A DNA stretch of 64,000 nt from the NCBI RefSeq assembly GCF_040409795.1, contig NZ_CP099571.1, forward strand, positions 1,886,980 through 1,950,979, written 5' to 3'. The position numbers and the translations under genes were made by a program. Below the pieces are notes generated by a model. The model saw only the letters and a list, made by a program, of their open reading frames with translations. It did no database searches and was not told the origin of the DNA. Of the stretch, positions 9,521-20,190 are shown in pieces (within the stretch, counting starts at the first letter, position 1; each line of letters starts with the position of its first letter). Source of the DNA: Polynucleobacter sp. MWH-UH19D. GTDB taxonomy: Bacteria; Pseudomonadota; Gammaproteobacteria; Burkholderiales; Burkholderiaceae.

Positions 9521-10420
9521 ATGGAATGGCTCTCGAACCTTTTTAATTTTTTAGCGCTTAGTCTATTGCGCTTATTTGCCTTTCTTCCCTACAGCATCAC
9601 GATCTACACTGGCTACGGTCTTGGCTGGCTCGCGGCACATATTCCCAATAGTCGCTCAAAAGTCATCAAAACCAATTTGCGATTGTGCTTTCCCAATCTC
9701 AATGAAAAAGAAATTGATTCGCTAGCGCTTGAGCACTGGAAATTATTTGGTCGTAGCGTTTTGGAAAGAAGCAGAATTTGGTTAGGAAGCGGAAAACAAA
9801 TTACCGACATCGTAACAATTAAATCCGCTATCACGCTTGGCGATCGCAAACCTCGACTCCTCATCAACCCACATTTTGTTGGTCTTGAGGGCGGTTTCAT
9901 GGCGCTATCTGTATTAGCCAGCCAACATGATTGGCCAAAAGGTGCGGGGCTTTATCAAAAAATGAAAAATCCATTTTTTAATCAAAAGATGATTGAATGG
10001 AGAAATCGCTTTGGTGGCAAGTCTATTGAGAGACAGAGTCGATTGCGCGATCTGATACGAGAAATCCAAACTGGAAATTTTATTTTTATAGCTCCAGATA
10101 TCGACTTAGGGCCACGTGATTCTGTATTTGTGCCTTTCTTTGGAATTCAAACAAACACCATCACTTCTGTATCACGCTTAGCGAGACTGAGTGGAGCTGA
10201 GGTTTGTTTAATGACCACAAGACTAAACCATGATCGCAAAGGCTATACCTGCCATATCAGTGCCCCACTGCCAAATTTCCCAAGTGATGATGTTGAAAAA
10301 GACACTGCTAGCCTCAATCAATATATTGAGGCGCTTGTTCGAGAAACGCCAGCGGAGTACTATTGGGTGCATAAGCGCTTTAAGCATCGCCCTCCTGGCG
10401 AACCAAGCCTTTACGATTAA
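9521..10420 (+). CDS. LpxL/HtrB-type lysophospholipid acyltransferase, second copy
   Basis: A 299-residue paralogue-family member with an N-terminal hydrophobic segment (about residues 5-40), HX4E in NPHFVGLE, and the block IAPDIDLGPRDSVFVPFFG. It is much closer to the protein at 32716-33615 than to its neighbour at 8597: both share GYGLG, LCFP, a WLGS-GKQ/EKQ region and a C-terminus with AEYYWVHKRFK. It probably acts as a late acyltransferase of lipid A or a related lipid. It is followed 9 bases later by dapF. Confidence 0.85.
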   Translation: MEWLSNLFNFLALSLLRLFAFLPYSITIYTGYGLGWLAAHIPNSRSKVIKTNLRLCFPNLNEKEIDSLALEHWKLFGRSVLERSRIWLGSGKQITDIVTIKSAITLGDRKPRLLINPHFVGLEGGFMALSVLASQHDWPKGAGLYQKMKNPFFNQKMIEWRNRFGGKSIERQSRLRDLIREIQTGNFIFIAPDIDLGPRDSVFVPFFGIQTNTITSVSRLARLSGAEVCLMTTRLNHDRKGYTCHISAPLPNFPSDDVEKDTASLNQYIEALVRETPAEYYWVHKRFKHRPPGEPSLYD

Positions 10421-10429
10421 TGGATCATT

Positions 10430-11332
10430 TTGAGCTCTACTCCAAGCAACTCCAAGCGCAAATTACGCTTCACCAAAATGCATGGTGCAGGCAACGATTT
10501 CATTGTGCTTAATGGTATCGATCAAGATTTAAGCAATATCACCCGCGCGCAATGGCAAGCCTTAGCGCACCGTCAATTTGGTATTGGCGCTGATCAAATT
10601 CTTTTGGTTGAAAAATCAACGCGTGATGACGCCGATTTTCGGTATCGCATTTTTAATGCAGATGGCGGAGAAGTAGAGCAATGCGGCAATGGCTCACGTT
10701 GCTTTGTACGCTTTGTTCAAGATCAAGGTCTATCGAATAAAAACCCTCTGCGTGTTCAGGTAGCCCACACCGTGCTTACTCTGAAATCACATCCCGATGG
10801 GCAGGTCGAAGTAAATATGGGCGCTCCAATTTTTGAGCATGACCAAATTCCATTTAATGCAAGTGGCTTGGCTAGCTTACAAGAATTTCAGGAAATTCTT
10901 TTTGCTCTACCCCTAAATCATCCCGCGGTACACGACAGTTTTGTAGGCGTCTTATCAATGGGTAACCCCCATGCAGTTCAAGTGGTTGGCGATATTGCCA
11001 GCGCCCCCGTCATAGAAGAGGGCCCTGAAATTGAAAAACATGCGGCCTTTCCTAAAAAAGTAAATGCGGGCTATATGCAAATCATGAGCCGCAATGAAAT
11101 TGCATTGCGTGTTTATGAACGTGGCGCCGGTGAAACCTTGGCCTGCGGAACTGGCGCTTGTGCTGCGGTAGTTTCAGGTATTCGCAGAGGGTTGTTAGAT
11201 TCACCAGTAACGGTACACACACGTGGTGGCGACCTACATATTGCGTGGGGTGGATTTGCTAATAAGATAGCTCAACCCGTCATCATGACCGGGCCAGCTG
11301 TTACTGTTTTTGAAGGCGAAGCAGAAATCTAA
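10430..11332 (+). CDS. dapF: Diaminopimelate epimerase
   Basis: Interconverts LL- and meso-diaminopimelate for lysine and peptidoglycan synthesis. Both catalytic cysteines are visible, in EQCGNGSRC and in ACGTGAC, and the N-terminal [11 protein letters not shown] motif is intact. The likely start is TTG at 10430, giving 300 residues; the first ATG in frame (the M of KMHGAG) is too close to the conserved motif. It is third in the acyltransferase-acyltransferase-dapF run and converges on pyrE across a hairpin. Confidence 0.94.
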   Translation: MSSTPSNSKRKLRFTKMHGAGNDFIVLNGIDQDLSNITRAQWQALAHRQFGIGADQILLVEKSTRDDADFRYRIFNADGGEVEQCGNGSRCFVRFVQDQGLSNKNPLRVQVAHTVLTLKSHPDGQVEVNMGAPIFEHDQIPFNASGLASLQEFQEILFALPLNHPAVHDSFVGVLSMGNPHAVQVVGDIASAPVIEEGPEIEKHAAFPKKVNAGYMQIMSRNEIALRVYERGAGETLACGTGACAAVVSGIRRGLLDSPVTVHTRGGDLHIAWGGFANKIAQPVIMTGPAVTVFEGEAEI

Positions 11333-11352
11333 AGAGCAGGTTAACTGCTCTT
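11332..11352. terminator. Hairpin between convergent dapF and pyrE
   Basis: AAGAGCAG, a GTTAA loop, then CTGCTCTT form a perfect 8-bp stem in the short gap between convergent genes. The following U-run is weak on both strands, so termination efficiency is uncertain. Confidence 0.5.
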
Positions 11353-11356
11353 GATC

Positions 11357-12025
11357 TTAAACGCCGTATTTTTGTCGATACGCCTTTACAGCTGGTAAAT
11401 AGGCGGTTAACCGAGCATCACTAGATGCAGTTAAAAATGACATCAAGCCATTCAAGTTTGCAATTGAGATGACTGGCAAACCAAACTCTTGTTCAACAGC
11501 CTGGACCGCCGACTTATCTCCAATATCAGTGGCGTTACCCGATCTTTCCATCCGATCTAAGGCAATTAATACAGCGGCAGGTTCTGCGCCCGCTTTACGA
11601 ATAAGGTCCACAGACTCTCGAACTGAAGTGCCTGCTGAAATTACGTCATCAACAATAATGACCTTGCCCTTTACTCGGGCACCAACTAGCATACCGCCCT
11701 CACCATGGTCCTTGGCTTCTTTGCGGTTATAAGCATAAGGAACATTCATTCCATCATTTGCCAAAGCAATGGCAGTTGCAGCAGCAAGCGTAATTCCTTT
11801 ATATGCTGGGCCATACAACATGTCGAAAGAAATTTTGGACTCTACCAAAGCCTTGGCATAGTAACGCCCTAGCGCGCCCAAACGAGCTCCATCATTAAAT
11901 TCGCCAGCATTAAAGAAATATGGAGAGAGCCTGCCAGCTTTGGTTTTAAACTCCCCAAAGGACAAAACCTTTGCCTCTAAGGCAAAACGAATAAAGTTAT
12001 CTTGATTTGAATTATTTGAGCTCAT
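11357..12025 (-). CDS. pyrE: Orotate phosphoribosyltransferase
   Basis: Joins orotate to PRPP to form orotidine 5'-monophosphate in pyrimidine synthesis. The PRPP-binding signature is [13 protein letters not shown], and the N-terminal [14 protein letters not shown] segment contacts orotate in family members. Length 222 residues is normal. It is divergent from xthA with an 8-base gap, so the two promoters must overlap the neighbouring coding ends or be very compact. Confidence 0.95.
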   Translation of the reverse strand: MSSNNSNQDNFIRFALEAKVLSFGEFKTKAGRLSPYFFNAGEFNDGARLGALGRYYAKALVESKISFDMLYGPAYKGITLAAATAIALANDGMNVPYAYNRKEAKDHGEGGMLVGARVKGKVIIVDDVISAGTSVRESVDLIRKAGAEPAAVLIALDRMERSGNATDIGDKSAVQAVEQEFGLPVISIANLNGLMSFLTASSDARLTAYLPAVKAYRQKYGV

Positions 12026-12033
12026 AGACCTAC

Positions 12034-12816
12034 ATGTTACGCATCATTTCCGCGAACCTCAACGGTATCCGTTCTGCAGTTAAAAAAGGCTTTCTACCTT
12101 GGGCCATGAAACAAAAGGCGGACTTCATCTGTATGCAAGAGCTCAAGGCTCAGCGTGATGATTTAGAAGATGCTATTTTGAAACCCGATGGACTACATGG
12201 CTTCTTTCATCATGCCGAGAAAAAGGGCTATAGCGGATGTGGCATCTACACCCGGCATCAACCTGATGATGTGCTCTATGGATACGGTAATGAAGAGTTT
12301 GATGCCGAAGGGCGTTACGTTGAAGCCCGTTTCAAAAACCTGTCGGTGATCTCGGTATACATGCCATCAGGATCAAGCTCTGCTGAACGACAAGAAGCTA
12401 AATATCGTTACCTCGATAGCTTCATGCCACATCTCGTCAAGCTTAAAAAATCTGGGCGTGAAATTGTGCTCTGTGGTGACGTCAATATTGCCCACCATGA
12501 AATCGATTTAAAAAACTGGAAAGGCAATCTTAAGAACTCAGGCTTTTTGCCCGAAGAGCGCGCTTGGCTAAGCAAGTTGTTTGATCAAGTGGGTTATGTC
12601 GATGTCTATCGCAAACTAGAGCCCAAGGCTAGCGAAGCTTGCTACACATGGTGGAGCAATCGCGGCCAAGCTTATGCGAAAAACGTTGGGTGGCGCATCG
12701 ATTATCAAATCAGCACTCCTGAGATTGCTGCAGCGGCCAAGAAAACAACTGTGTATAAAGATGAACGTTTTTCTGATCATGCGCCGCTAACAGTAGATTA
12801 CGACTGGAAGCTTTAA
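12034..12816 (+). CDS. xthA: Exodeoxyribonuclease III / AP endonuclease
   Basis: Repairs abasic sites by cutting 5' of the lesion, and acts as a 3' to 5' exonuclease. The 260-residue protein begins with [11 protein letters not shown], then the metal-binding Glu in MQELKAQ, the [12 protein letters not shown] motif with catalytic Asp and Asn, and a C-terminal SDHAPL with catalytic His. It fits the exonuclease III family of type-1 AP endonucleases. It ends 3 bases before the convergent ampG gene. Confidence 0.93.
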   Translation: MLRIISANLNGIRSAVKKGFLPWAMKQKADFICMQELKAQRDDLEDAILKPDGLHGFFHHAEKKGYSGCGIYTRHQPDDVLYGYGNEEFDAEGRYVEARFKNLSVISVYMPSGSSSAERQEAKYRYLDSFMPHLVKLKKSGREIVLCGDVNIAHHEIDLKNWKGNLKNSGFLPEERAWLSKLFDQVGYVDVYRKLEPKASEACYTWWSNRGQAYAKNVGWRIDYQISTPEIAAAAKKTTVYKDERFSDHAPLTVDYDWKL

Positions 12817-12819
12817 AAA

Positions 12820-14139
12820 CTATTCGCCATCCTTTTTGGTCTGCACGATTTGAAAGCGCATGGTCACCCAAATTAACAACAATACCGGCAGACCGATAAT
12901 GGCTGTGCCATAGAAAAAGGCGGAGTATCCAAAGTGATCAACAAAGACTCCAGAAAAACCAGCCAGCCACTTTGGCAACAACAGCATCATGGAACTAAAT
13001 AAGGCATATTGGGTTGCTGAGTAACGAATATTTGTGAGCGACGAGAGAAATGCGATGAATGCTGAGCTAGCAATTCCAGAGCTCAAATTATCTGCTGAAA
13101 TCACCCAAATCAAACCATGCAAATCATGCCCCTGATGGGCAAGCCATGCGAACAGCAAATTGCTTACGGCTGATAACACGGCGCCTACAAATAGAATTCT
13201 GAGAACGCCGAATCGCAGCGTGAGAACCCCGCCTACAAAGGCGCCGACGAGAGTCATCACCACACCAAATACTTTACTTACAGCAGCAACCTCATCTTTT
13301 GTGTAACCCATATCAACATAAAATGGGTTGGCCATAATGCCCATCACTACATCGCTAATACGATAGATCGCGATGAGAGACAAAATTAATATGGCATGCC
13401 AACGATAGCGACGAATAAATTCAGCGAAAGGTTCAATCAAAGTTTGATAAAGCCATGCTTTTGCATTGCGCGCCTTAGCCAACTCATAACGAGCAGGCTC
13501 TTTGCTAAATAAGGTTGTCAGAACCCCAACGCCAATCGATGCGGCCATACAAAGATAAGCAAACTGCCAAGCATTAGCTTCGTAACCGCTGCCCGTTTCA
13601 GCTCTTGCTGCTAGCCACAAAACACCTGCACCAGCCCAGATGAGGGCCAATCGATAACCCGTTTGATAGGTGGCTGCAAGCGCTGCTTGATGATCGCTAT
13701 CGGCTGATTCAATTCGAAATGCATCTAGAGCAATGTCTTGAGTGGCAGAACCAAACGCCACCATCAGAGCACACCAAACCATGGCATTCAGAGCAATTTT
13801 TGGATCTAAGGTAGACATACCTAACAAACCCAGGATGATCAAAGCTTGTGCCAATATCAACCAACTTCTTCTGCGGCCCAATAGCGTTGTTAAAAGCGGG
13901 ATTTGCACTCGATCAACCAATGGAGCCCACACCCATTTGAATGCATAAATCAAACCTACCCAAGTCAAGTAACCAATCGTGCTGCGATCAATCCCCGCTT
14001 CGCGAAGCCAAAAACTTAAAGTTCCTAGAATTAATAAAAGGGGTAGGCCTGCTGAGAAACCTAGAAATAACATTCTTATGCAAGACCATTCGAGATACAC
14101 CCGAAAGTCTTTTAACCAAGATTGAATGGTGGAAAACAC
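12820..14139 (-). CDS. ampG: AmpG-type muropeptide permease (MFS)
   Basis: A 439-residue major-facilitator protein with about 12 hydrophobic segments. Early residues LFLGFSAGLPLLLILGTLSFWL match the AmpG family start. AmpG imports GlcNAc-anhydro-MurNAc peptides from the periplasm for recycling, which fits the lytic transglycosylase in this window. It is the last gene of the dksA-argB-slmA-metX-metW-ampG run, 15 bases after metW. Confidence 0.85.
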   Translation of the reverse strand: MFSTIQSWLKDFRVYLEWSCIRMLFLGFSAGLPLLLILGTLSFWLREAGIDRSTIGYLTWVGLIYAFKWVWAPLVDRVQIPLLTTLLGRRRSWLILAQALIILGLLGMSTLDPKIALNAMVWCALMVAFGSATQDIALDAFRIESADSDHQAALAATYQTGYRLALIWAGAGVLWLAARAETGSGYEANAWQFAYLCMAASIGVGVLTTLFSKEPARYELAKARNAKAWLYQTLIEPFAEFIRRYRWHAILILSLIAIYRISDVVMGIMANPFYVDMGYTKDEVAAVSKVFGVVMTLVGAFVGGVLTLRFGVLRILFVGAVLSAVSNLLFAWLAHQGHDLHGLIWVISADNLSSGIASSAFIAFLSSLTNIRYSATQYALFSSMMLLLPKWLAGFSGVFVDHFGYSAFFYGTAIIGLPVLLLIWVTMRFQIVQTKKDGE

Positions 14140-14154
14140 CTAGATGCTTTTGTT

Positions 14155-14748
14155 TTAAGCGCGGCGTACGCGAAATAATGCAAGACTGCCAAAAAGATTT
14201 GGCATTAATGTCACCTGACGACCATCATGCAAAATAAATTGATCAACGACTTTAAGTCCTAGGCTGGATGCTAATTTTTCAAAGTCGGCAACCGTTAGCA
14301 CACGCACATTCGGGGTGTTGTACCACTGATAAGGCAAACTCTTTGATACAGGCATACGGCCGAGTGCAACCGCCAATCGGTGAGACCAATGACCAAAGTT
14401 TGGAAAAGACACAATGGATTCTTTTCCAACGCGCACAATTTCACGCAAGATCTTTTCAGTTTGATGAATCGTTTGTACAGTCTGGGATAACACAACCATA
14501 TCAAAGCTATTGTCTTCAAATAGCGCAAGGCCACCTTCTAGGTCTTGCTGAATGACATTTAAGCCCTTTTGAACGCAAGATAGCACTCTTGCATCATCAA
14601 TCTCAACGCCATATGCGTGCACGGGCTTTTGTCTTTGCAAGAACTCTAAAAAACTACCATCGCCGCAACCTAGATCTAGCACCTGACTATTTGGGGCAAT
14701 CCAATTGGCAATTGCAGAAAAATCAGCGCGTTTATTCAGATTGCTCAT
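14155..14748 (-). CDS. metW: MetW methionine-biosynthesis protein
   Basis: A 197-residue SAM-dependent methyltransferase-fold protein with motif [16 protein letters not shown] near residue 20. MetW regularly follows metX; in proteobacteria that use acetylated homoserine it is reported to work with MetX, but its own reaction is not well settled. Its ATG overlaps the metX stop (ATGA), so translation is coupled. The neighbourhood supports a methionine role. Confidence 0.92.
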   Translation of the reverse strand: MSNLNKRADFSAIANWIAPNSQVLDLGCGDGSFLEFLQRQKPVHAYGVEIDDARVLSCVQKGLNVIQQDLEGGLALFEDNSFDMVVLSQTVQTIHQTEKILREIVRVGKESIVSFPNFGHWSHRLAVALGRMPVSKSLPYQWYNTPNVRVLTVADFEKLASSLGLKVVDQFILHDGRQVTLMPNLFGSLALFRVRRA

Positions 14749-15884
14749 GATTGAACCTCACGCATCCGCTTGAAATATGCACGTACTAGGTTGTGATAAC
14801 GATCATCATCTAGCAAGAAGGCGTCGTGCCCATGGGGTGCATCGATTTCAGCATAGGTAACTTCACTTTTATTGCTAAGCAAAGACTGGACAATTTCGCG
14901 ACTGCGGTTAGGAGGAAAACGCCAATCTGTTGAAAAACTCACCACCAAAAATTTTGCCAGCACTTCGGACAAGGCTCGATTAAGACTTCCATCTGAACGG
15001 CGCGCAGGGTCGAAATAATCTAATGCTCTGGTAATAAGTAAATATGTATTGGCATCAAAATAAGTTGAGAACTTATCTCCCTGATGACGTAAGTAGCTCT
15101 CAACCTCAAATTCCACATCGAAACTAAATCGATAATCATTAGATTCACCATGCGGGCGTTGTAGCTCACGGCCAAACTTTTCGGCCATATCATCATCGGA
15201 TAAATAAGTGATATGACCAACCATGCGAGCTAAACGCAAACCGCGTTTGGGCACCACACCATGCTCGTAATAATTGCCGCCATGAAAATCAGGATCAGAC
15301 AAAATAGCATTGCGAGCTACTTCATTGAAGGCTATATTCTGCGCGCTTAACTTTGGAGTAGAGGCAATCACAATGCAATGATCAAGACGCTTTGGAAACT
15401 GAATAGCCCAGGCTAATGCCTGCATACCACCCAAGCTTCCACCCATGACTGCCGCAAATTTCCGAATACCTAATTTATCTGCAAGGCGAGCTTGGGTATT
15501 GACCCAATCTTCAACTGTGACTACTGGGAAATCGGCTCCATATGGCTTACCTGTAGCAGGGCTTAAGCTCATTGGCCCTGTGGATCCAAAACATGATCCC
15601 AAATTATTCACGCCGATCACAAAAAAATGATTGGTATCGACCGGTTTACCGGGCCCAATCATGTTGTCCCACCAACCTATATCCTCAGGATTATCAGGAC
15701 TTGGTCCTGCTACATGATGGGAAGCATTTAATGCGTGGCAAATGAGTACCGCATTACTTTTATCAGCATTGAGCTTGCCATAGGTTTCAATAACCAAGTC
15801 ATATCCCGATAACATGGCGCCACTTTGCAAAGGAAGCGGCTCGGCAAAGTGGATAGTATTTCTAGAGAGGTTTAACTCGCTCAT
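14745..15884 (-). CDS. metX: Homoserine O-acyltransferase
   Basis: First committed step of methionine synthesis: acylates homoserine (acetyl or succinyl donor). It is a 379-residue alpha/beta hydrolase-fold enzyme with nucleophile Ser in [10 protein letters not shown], catalytic Asp in STDWRFPP and catalytic His in HGHDAFL. An INHALNAS-like segment (residues about 48-55) near the N-terminus matches the family. Which acyl donor is used cannot be decided by eye. It overlaps slmA upstream and metW downstream by 4 bases each. Confidence 0.93.
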   Translation of the reverse strand: MSELNLSRNTIHFAEPLPLQSGAMLSGYDLVIETYGKLNADKSNAVLICHALNASHHVAGPSPDNPEDIGWWDNMIGPGKPVDTNHFFVIGVNNLGSCFGSTGPMSLSPATGKPYGADFPVVTVEDWVNTQARLADKLGIRKFAAVMGGSLGGMQALAWAIQFPKRLDHCIVIASTPKLSAQNIAFNEVARNAILSDPDFHGGNYYEHGVVPKRGLRLARMVGHITYLSDDDMAEKFGRELQRPHGESNDYRFSFDVEFEVESYLRHQGDKFSTYFDANTYLLITRALDYFDPARRSDGSLNRALSEVLAKFLVVSFSTDWRFPPNRSREIVQSLLSNKSEVTYAEIDAPHGHDAFLLDDDRYHNLVRAYFKRMREVQS

Positions 15885-16534
15885 TCTGAGAGCAGAAGAC
15901 GCAAACTAACGTCAGAAGCATCTGTTGGTAGCTTTTTAAAACCGCTACGTGCAAAACGATGCCAGCGACCCAATACAAAACTCATCAACATGGCAGCGCG
16001 AATACTCACTTCTTCTTGACCCAACTTTGACCATGCCCCATCTTGAGTTTGGGCGATACGCAACGCTTGCTTAAGAGAAGCTTCAACACGATCCAATACT
16101 TGGGTAATACGCTCTTGCAAACGATCATCCTCTTGCAATAAGGCGTCTCCCAATAATACGCGGGTCATTCCAGGGTTTTTTTCTGCAAAAAACAAAAGCA
16201 TTTGCAAAATACCGCGAGCCTGAGCAAGGCCAGACTCTTCTTTTTGATTAATTTGATTAATTAAGCCGAAAACAGTTTGCTCAATAAATGAAATCAAACC
16301 CTCAAACATTTGCGCCTTACTCGCAAAGTGTCTGTATAGGGCGGCCTCCGATACATCGATCTTGGCTGCTAAAGCCGCAGTAGTAACACGCTCACCCTTT
16401 GGGTTTTGCAGCATCTCCGCCAATACTTGCAGAATCTGCAGGCGGCGCTCACCTGGGCGAGGGCGCTTGCGTGTCTTCCCAGCATCGACATTGCTGTCAA
16501 TTTCTGCTGGTTCTATGGATTCGTGCATCGTCAT
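15881..16534 (-). CDS. slmA: SlmA nucleoid-occlusion factor (TetR family)
   Basis: A 217-residue TetR-fold DNA-binding protein. After a basic N-terminal tail ([10 protein letters not shown]) it has a helix-turn-helix [22 protein letters not shown] at about residues 48-69, followed by a helical regulatory domain. The HTH and the EAALYRHF segment match SlmA, which binds specific chromosomal sites and inhibits FtsZ assembly over the nucleoid. Its position between argB and metX is consistent with a Burkholderiales arrangement. The regulatory target set is unknown. Confidence 0.8.
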   Translation of the reverse strand: MTMHESIEPAEIDSNVDAGKTRKRPRPGERRLQILQVLAEMLQNPKGERVTTAALAAKIDVSEAALYRHFASKAQMFEGLISFIEQTVFGLINQINQKEESGLAQARGILQMLLFFAEKNPGMTRVLLGDALLQEDDRLQERITQVLDRVEASLKQALRIAQTQDGAWSKLGQEEVSIRAAMLMSFVLGRWHRFARSGFKKLPTDASDVSLRLLLSE

Positions 16535-16538
16535 CTAT

Positions 16539-17441
16539 TTATCTAGAACGAATCATCGTTCCAAAAGCTTGTTCAGTCAAAATTTCTAATAACAAAGAAT
16601 GTTCAATACGGCCATCAATTATGTGTACCGAATTTACTCCGCTCTTGGCTGCATCTAAAGCAGAGGAAATTTTTGGCAACATCCCACCTGAAATAGTGCC
16701 ATCTGCAAACAAGCCATCTATCTCTCTAGCAGTCAGGTCCGTCAACAACTTTCCATCTTTATCCATTACACCCGGAATATTCGTCATCATGACTAATTTT
16801 TCCGCATGCAGTATCTCTGCCATCTTACCAGCGACCAAATCAGCATTAATGTTGTATGCCTGACCTTCTGCACTAAAACCAATTGGCGAAATCACCGGAA
16901 TAAATGCATCGTCTTGCAATGCTTTAACTACCGCTGGATTAATTGCTTCGATCTCGCCAACGAAACCAATATCGACTTTCTTGCCTGGCTCTGTATCGCT
17001 TGGAATCATCATTTTCTTCGCGTGAATCAAGCCGCCATCCTTACCAGTTAAGCCAACCGCTTGGCCGCCAAAATGGTTTATCAACATCACGATATCCTGC
17101 TGGACCTCACCACCGAGAACCCACTCAACTACTTCCATGGTTTCTTCATCAGTAACGCGCATGCCCTGAATAAATGTTCCCGTCTTGCCAATCTTTTTTA
17201 GGGCTTCATCAATTTGTGGACCACCACCATGAACCACCACAGGATTCATGCCAACCAATTTCAACAAAATTACGTCGCGCGCAAAGCTTTCTTTTAGTCG
17301 CTCCTCAACCATTGCATTCCCACCGTATTTAATAACGATGGTTTTGCCGTGATACGCGCGAATGTAGGGCAAAGCCTCAGCAAGAATCTCCGCCTTTAAT
17401 AAGGGTGAGATATCGCCAATAGTTGTTAAATGCTTAGTCAT
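16539..17441 (-). CDS. argB: Acetylglutamate kinase
   Basis: Phosphorylates N-acetylglutamate in arginine biosynthesis. The 300-residue protein of the amino-acid kinase fold shows [20 protein letters not shown], and the C-terminal [16 protein letters not shown] segment. No other arginine gene is adjacent. The gap to slmA is 4 bases and to dksA 12 bases, so all are probably co-transcribed. Confidence 0.95.
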   Translation of the reverse strand: MTKHLTTIGDISPLLKAEILAEALPYIRAYHGKTIVIKYGGNAMVEERLKESFARDVILLKLVGMNPVVVHGGGPQIDEALKKIGKTGTFIQGMRVTDEETMEVVEWVLGGEVQQDIVMLINHFGGQAVGLTGKDGGLIHAKKMMIPSDTEPGKKVDIGFVGEIEAINPAVVKALQDDAFIPVISPIGFSAEGQAYNINADLVAGKMAEILHAEKLVMMTNIPGVMDKDGKLLTDLTAREIDGLFADGTISGGMLPKISSALDAAKSGVNSVHIIDGRIEHSLLLEILTEQAFGTMIRSR

Positions 17442-17453
17442 TGCTCAGCGTGT

Positions 17454-17942
17454 TTATTCACCAAATAGCTTTTGACGGAGCTCACGACGCTCTTGGGCCT
17501 CAAGCGACAAATTGGCCGTGGGTCTTGCAATTAAGCGGTTCAGGCCAATAGGCTCACCCGTTTCTTCGCACCAACCATAGTCGCCAGACTCAATTCGGCC
17601 AAGCGCTTGCTCAACTTTTTTCAATAACTTGCGCTCGCGATCCCGAGTCCGCAATTCCAAGGCATGCTCTTCTTCAATCGTGGCACGATCCGCTGGATCT
17701 GGCACCAAAATATTTTCACGCAGATGTTCAGTTGTTTCTGATGCATTTTTTAAAATGTCATCTTTCAAGGTCAGCAACTTTTGACGGAAAAAATCTAACT
17801 GGGCAGCATTCATGTAATCCTTGTCGGACATTTTGAGCAATTCAGCCTCAGTTAAAGGCGCGCCCTTCACTGCTTTAGTGCTGGTAGCTTTGCTGCTTGC
17901 TTTTGTAGCACTTGCAGGTTTTGTTGCTGTTTTTACCGTCAT
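17454..17942 (-). CDS. dksA: DksA-type RNA polymerase-binding factor lacking the four-Cys zinc finger
   Basis: A 162-residue DksA/TraR-family protein that would bind the RNA polymerase secondary channel and cooperate with ppGpp. A Lys/Ala/Thr-rich N-terminus (1-30) precedes the coiled coil; the tip PDPADRATIEEE (81-92) keeps the key acidic residues. In the C-terminal zinc-finger region only Cys125 remains; the other positions are replaced (WCEETGEPIG and PTANLSLEAQ). Such cysteine-poor DksA forms are known, and need no zinc. It begins the dksA-argB-slmA-metX-metW-ampG run. Confidence 0.92.
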   Translation of the reverse strand: MTVKTATKPASATKASSKATSTKAVKGAPLTEAELLKMSDKDYMNAAQLDFFRQKLLTLKDDILKNASETTEHLRENILVPDPADRATIEEEHALELRTRDRERKLLKKVEQALGRIESGDYGWCEETGEPIGLNRLIARPTANLSLEAQERRELRQKLFGE

Positions 17943-18063
17943 CTCATTCTTTCCTAGATTTGAAGCATTATTGCCTCATTCTGCCAAACTTTTACTACGA
18001 CTCAGTAATATTCTTAACGCTTTTACAAACTTAGCCGTGGCGGCGGATTGTACCCGAATCTGG

Positions 18064-19125
18064 CTAGACCAAACACCCCTCGAGCCCAGCCATCAAGGTG
18101 TCCTTAGGCAGATCAATGCCTATGAACACCATACGAGTTTGCTTGGGCTCAGACCCCCATGGACCAGCCAAATCACTCCCCATCATCTGATGAACCCCCT
18201 GAAAAACCACTTTTCGGGCACTTCCTTTGACATAAAGCACGCCCTTGTAACGCAGCATCTTCTCGCCAAAGACCTCCAAAATGCCCCCGAGAAAATCTTC
18301 CAATTTTTTATGATCAAAGGGTTTATCACTACGAAAAACGAAGGACTGAATGCGATCTGTGTGGCCCGCGTGATCATGATGATGGTCATGGCTATGATCA
18401 TGTCCGCAAGTGCTGTGATCATGATCATGGGAGTGGTCGTGACCACAATGAGCATGATCGTGATCGTCCTGCTCTAAAAAATGAGGATCAATATCTAACT
18501 TCGCATTTAGATTGAAGCCTTTGAGGTCTAACACTGCATCTAATGGCACCACTCCTTTAGAGATTGCACTGATGGGCGCCCTCGGATTCATGTGCATTAA
18601 ACGGCTACGAAGCGACTCAACTTCAGCCGCCGAAACCAAATCTGTTTTTGTAATAAAAATTTGATCTGCAAAGCCCACTTGTCGCTGGGCCTCCTCATGC
18701 TCGGTCAATTGCTGCTGACCATGCTTAGCATCGACCAGGGTCACCACGGCATCGAGTACATAGTGATCCGCAACATCATCATCCATAAAAAAGGTTTGTG
18801 CTACTGGCCCTGGGTTTGCCACTCCGGTAGTTTCTATAACAACCCGGTCAAAATGGATTTTTTTATCTTTTCGCTGCTCCCACAAAGTATTTAAGGCCTC
18901 AACCAAATCTCCGCGAATAGTGCAGCAAATGCAGCCGTTACTCATTTGCACAATATTCTCTTCGTGGTCCTGAACCAAAATATCGTTATCGATATTCTCT
19001 TCGCCAAACTCATTCTCAATCACTGCAATTTTTTTACCGTGATCTTCGGTCAAGATGTGTTTTAACAAAGTAGTTTTGCCGCTTCCTAAAAAGCCGGTCA
19101 ATATGGTTACTGGAATTAAAGCCAT
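18064..19125 (-). CDS. COG0523 (CobW/ZigA-type) metal-handling GTPase
   Basis: A 353-residue G3E GTPase, thought in this family to deliver zinc, cobalt or iron to client proteins. Walker A is [10 protein letters not shown] (10-19), the metal-binding CxCC is C65/C67/C68, and the CobW C-terminal domain follows. Between residues 222 and 255 there are 16 histidines interleaved with Asp, a likely metal buffer. It lies upstream of dksA with a 121-base gap. The metal cannot be assigned, and I saw no clear Zur box in front of it. Confidence 0.9.
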   Translation of the reverse strand: MALIPVTILTGFLGSGKTTLLKHILTEDHGKKIAVIENEFGEENIDNDILVQDHEENIVQMSNGCICCTIRGDLVEALNTLWEQRKDKKIHFDRVVIETTGVANPGPVAQTFFMDDDVADHYVLDAVVTLVDAKHGQQQLTEHEEAQRQVGFADQIFITKTDLVSAAEVESLRSRLMHMNPRAPISAISKGVVPLDAVLDLKGFNLNAKLDIDPHFLEQDDHDHAHCGHDHSHDHDHSTCGHDHSHDHHHDHAGHTDRIQSFVFRSDKPFDHKKLEDFLGGILEVFGEKMLRYKGVLYVKGSARKVVFQGVHQMMGSDLAGPWGSEPKQTRMVFIGIDLPKDTLMAGLEGCLV

Positions 19126-19188
19126 GGCGATCCAATCTAAAAATATTGCCTTCCCAATCCTGGGAAACCTACTATCTTAACGAGTTCT

Positions 19189-20190
19189 TCAAGCTTTGCC
19201 AGCCTTGGCGCGTGGATGCGCTTTATCGTATGCCTGGGCTAGATGTTGAAAGTCTAAGGAGGTATAAATTTGGGTGCTAGCAATACTGGCATGCCCCAAC
19301 ATCTCCTGAACAGCACGCAAATCCTGCGACGATTGCAGAACATGGCTCGCAAAGCTGTGGCGCATCATATGCGGGTGAACGTGTGTTGGCAAACCCGCAC
19401 GAATCGCTAGCGTCCGCAAACGCGCCTGCACTGTACGAGGTGATAATCGCTTACCATTTGTTGACAAAAATAAGGCTATCGATTCTGCTGAGTTTTTTAC
19501 TGAATCCCGCATACTCCGCCATGCCAGCAAAGACTTCATTGCAGGCGCCCCGACTGGCACAGATCGTCTTTTTCCACCCTTACCGAGAACAGTGACTTCG
19601 GCCGCATCCCAATCTAACCATCCTGCAGATTCATGTTGACGATCTTTACTCTGCATGACATCAATGCCCAGAAGCTCGGATAAACGCAAACCAGAGGAAT
19701 ACAGCAAATCAACCATCGCAGCGTCACGAAGCGAATCCAGGTCTTTTTTCTCCTCCGCCTCTTTTACAGCCTGATTCACCAGCGCAAGCGCTTGTTCGAC
19801 TGACAGGGCTTTAGGCAAAGACTTCAGACGCTTTGGAGCCTTCACATCGTCAACGGGATTGGCGGCTAACTGACTGCTGGCTTGACCCGCCTGCGCAGCA
19901 CGGCTTGTATTTTTTTCTGTTACCCAGTCATACCAACCGCGCCAAGCAGACAAAGCTCTCGCAATACTTCGAGGCGATTTGTCTTTTGAATGTAAGCGGC
20001 CCGCCCATCGACGCACATGGGCATTAGTTACTTTTAGTAAATCAACTGAATCGTCTTGTGCAAAACTTTGCAAATCACTTAAATCCATCCCATACGCTTT
20101 AAGCGTATGTGCGGAGAGTTGACGCAATACATGAAGCTCATGCAAATACTCTTGCATGAGTGGATGAAGATCAGCCGGCTTTAATTTCAT
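19189..20190 (-). CDS. xerC: Tyrosine recombinase XerC
   Basis: Resolves chromosome dimers at dif together with XerD. The N-terminal SAM-like core-binding domain (about 1-120) is followed by the catalytic domain with Arg in SSGLRLSELLG, HMMRHSFASHVL (His-x-x-Arg), and LGHASIASTQIYTSLD with the nucleophilic Tyr. The frame is open upstream to 20349, but that part lies inside the DUF484 gene; ATG at 20190 gives a normal 333 residues. It overlaps the DUF484 gene by 20 bases, the usual DUF484-xerC pairing. Confidence 0.92.
   Translation of the reverse strand: MKLKPADLHPLMQEYLHELHVLRQLSAHTLKAYGMDLSDLQSFAQDDSVDLLKVTNAHVRRWAGRLHSKDKSPRSIARALSAWRGWYDWVTEKNTSRAAQAGQASSQLAANPVDDVKAPKRLKSLPKALSVEQALALVNQAVKEAEEKKDLDSLRDAAMVDLLYSSGLRLSELLGIDVMQSKDRQHESAGWLDWDAAEVTVLGKGGKRRSVPVGAPAMKSLLAWRSMRDSVKNSAESIALFLSTNGKRLSPRTVQARLRTLAIRAGLPTHVHPHMMRHSFASHVLQSSQDLRAVQEMLGHASIASTQIYTSLDFQHLAQAYDKAHPRAKAGKA

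Noticed and set aside
18183..18477. ORFs rich in Met, Ile and Val on both strands around 18.2-18.5 kb
   Set aside because: They are alternate readings of the His/Asp repeat in the COG0523 gene and show no domain.
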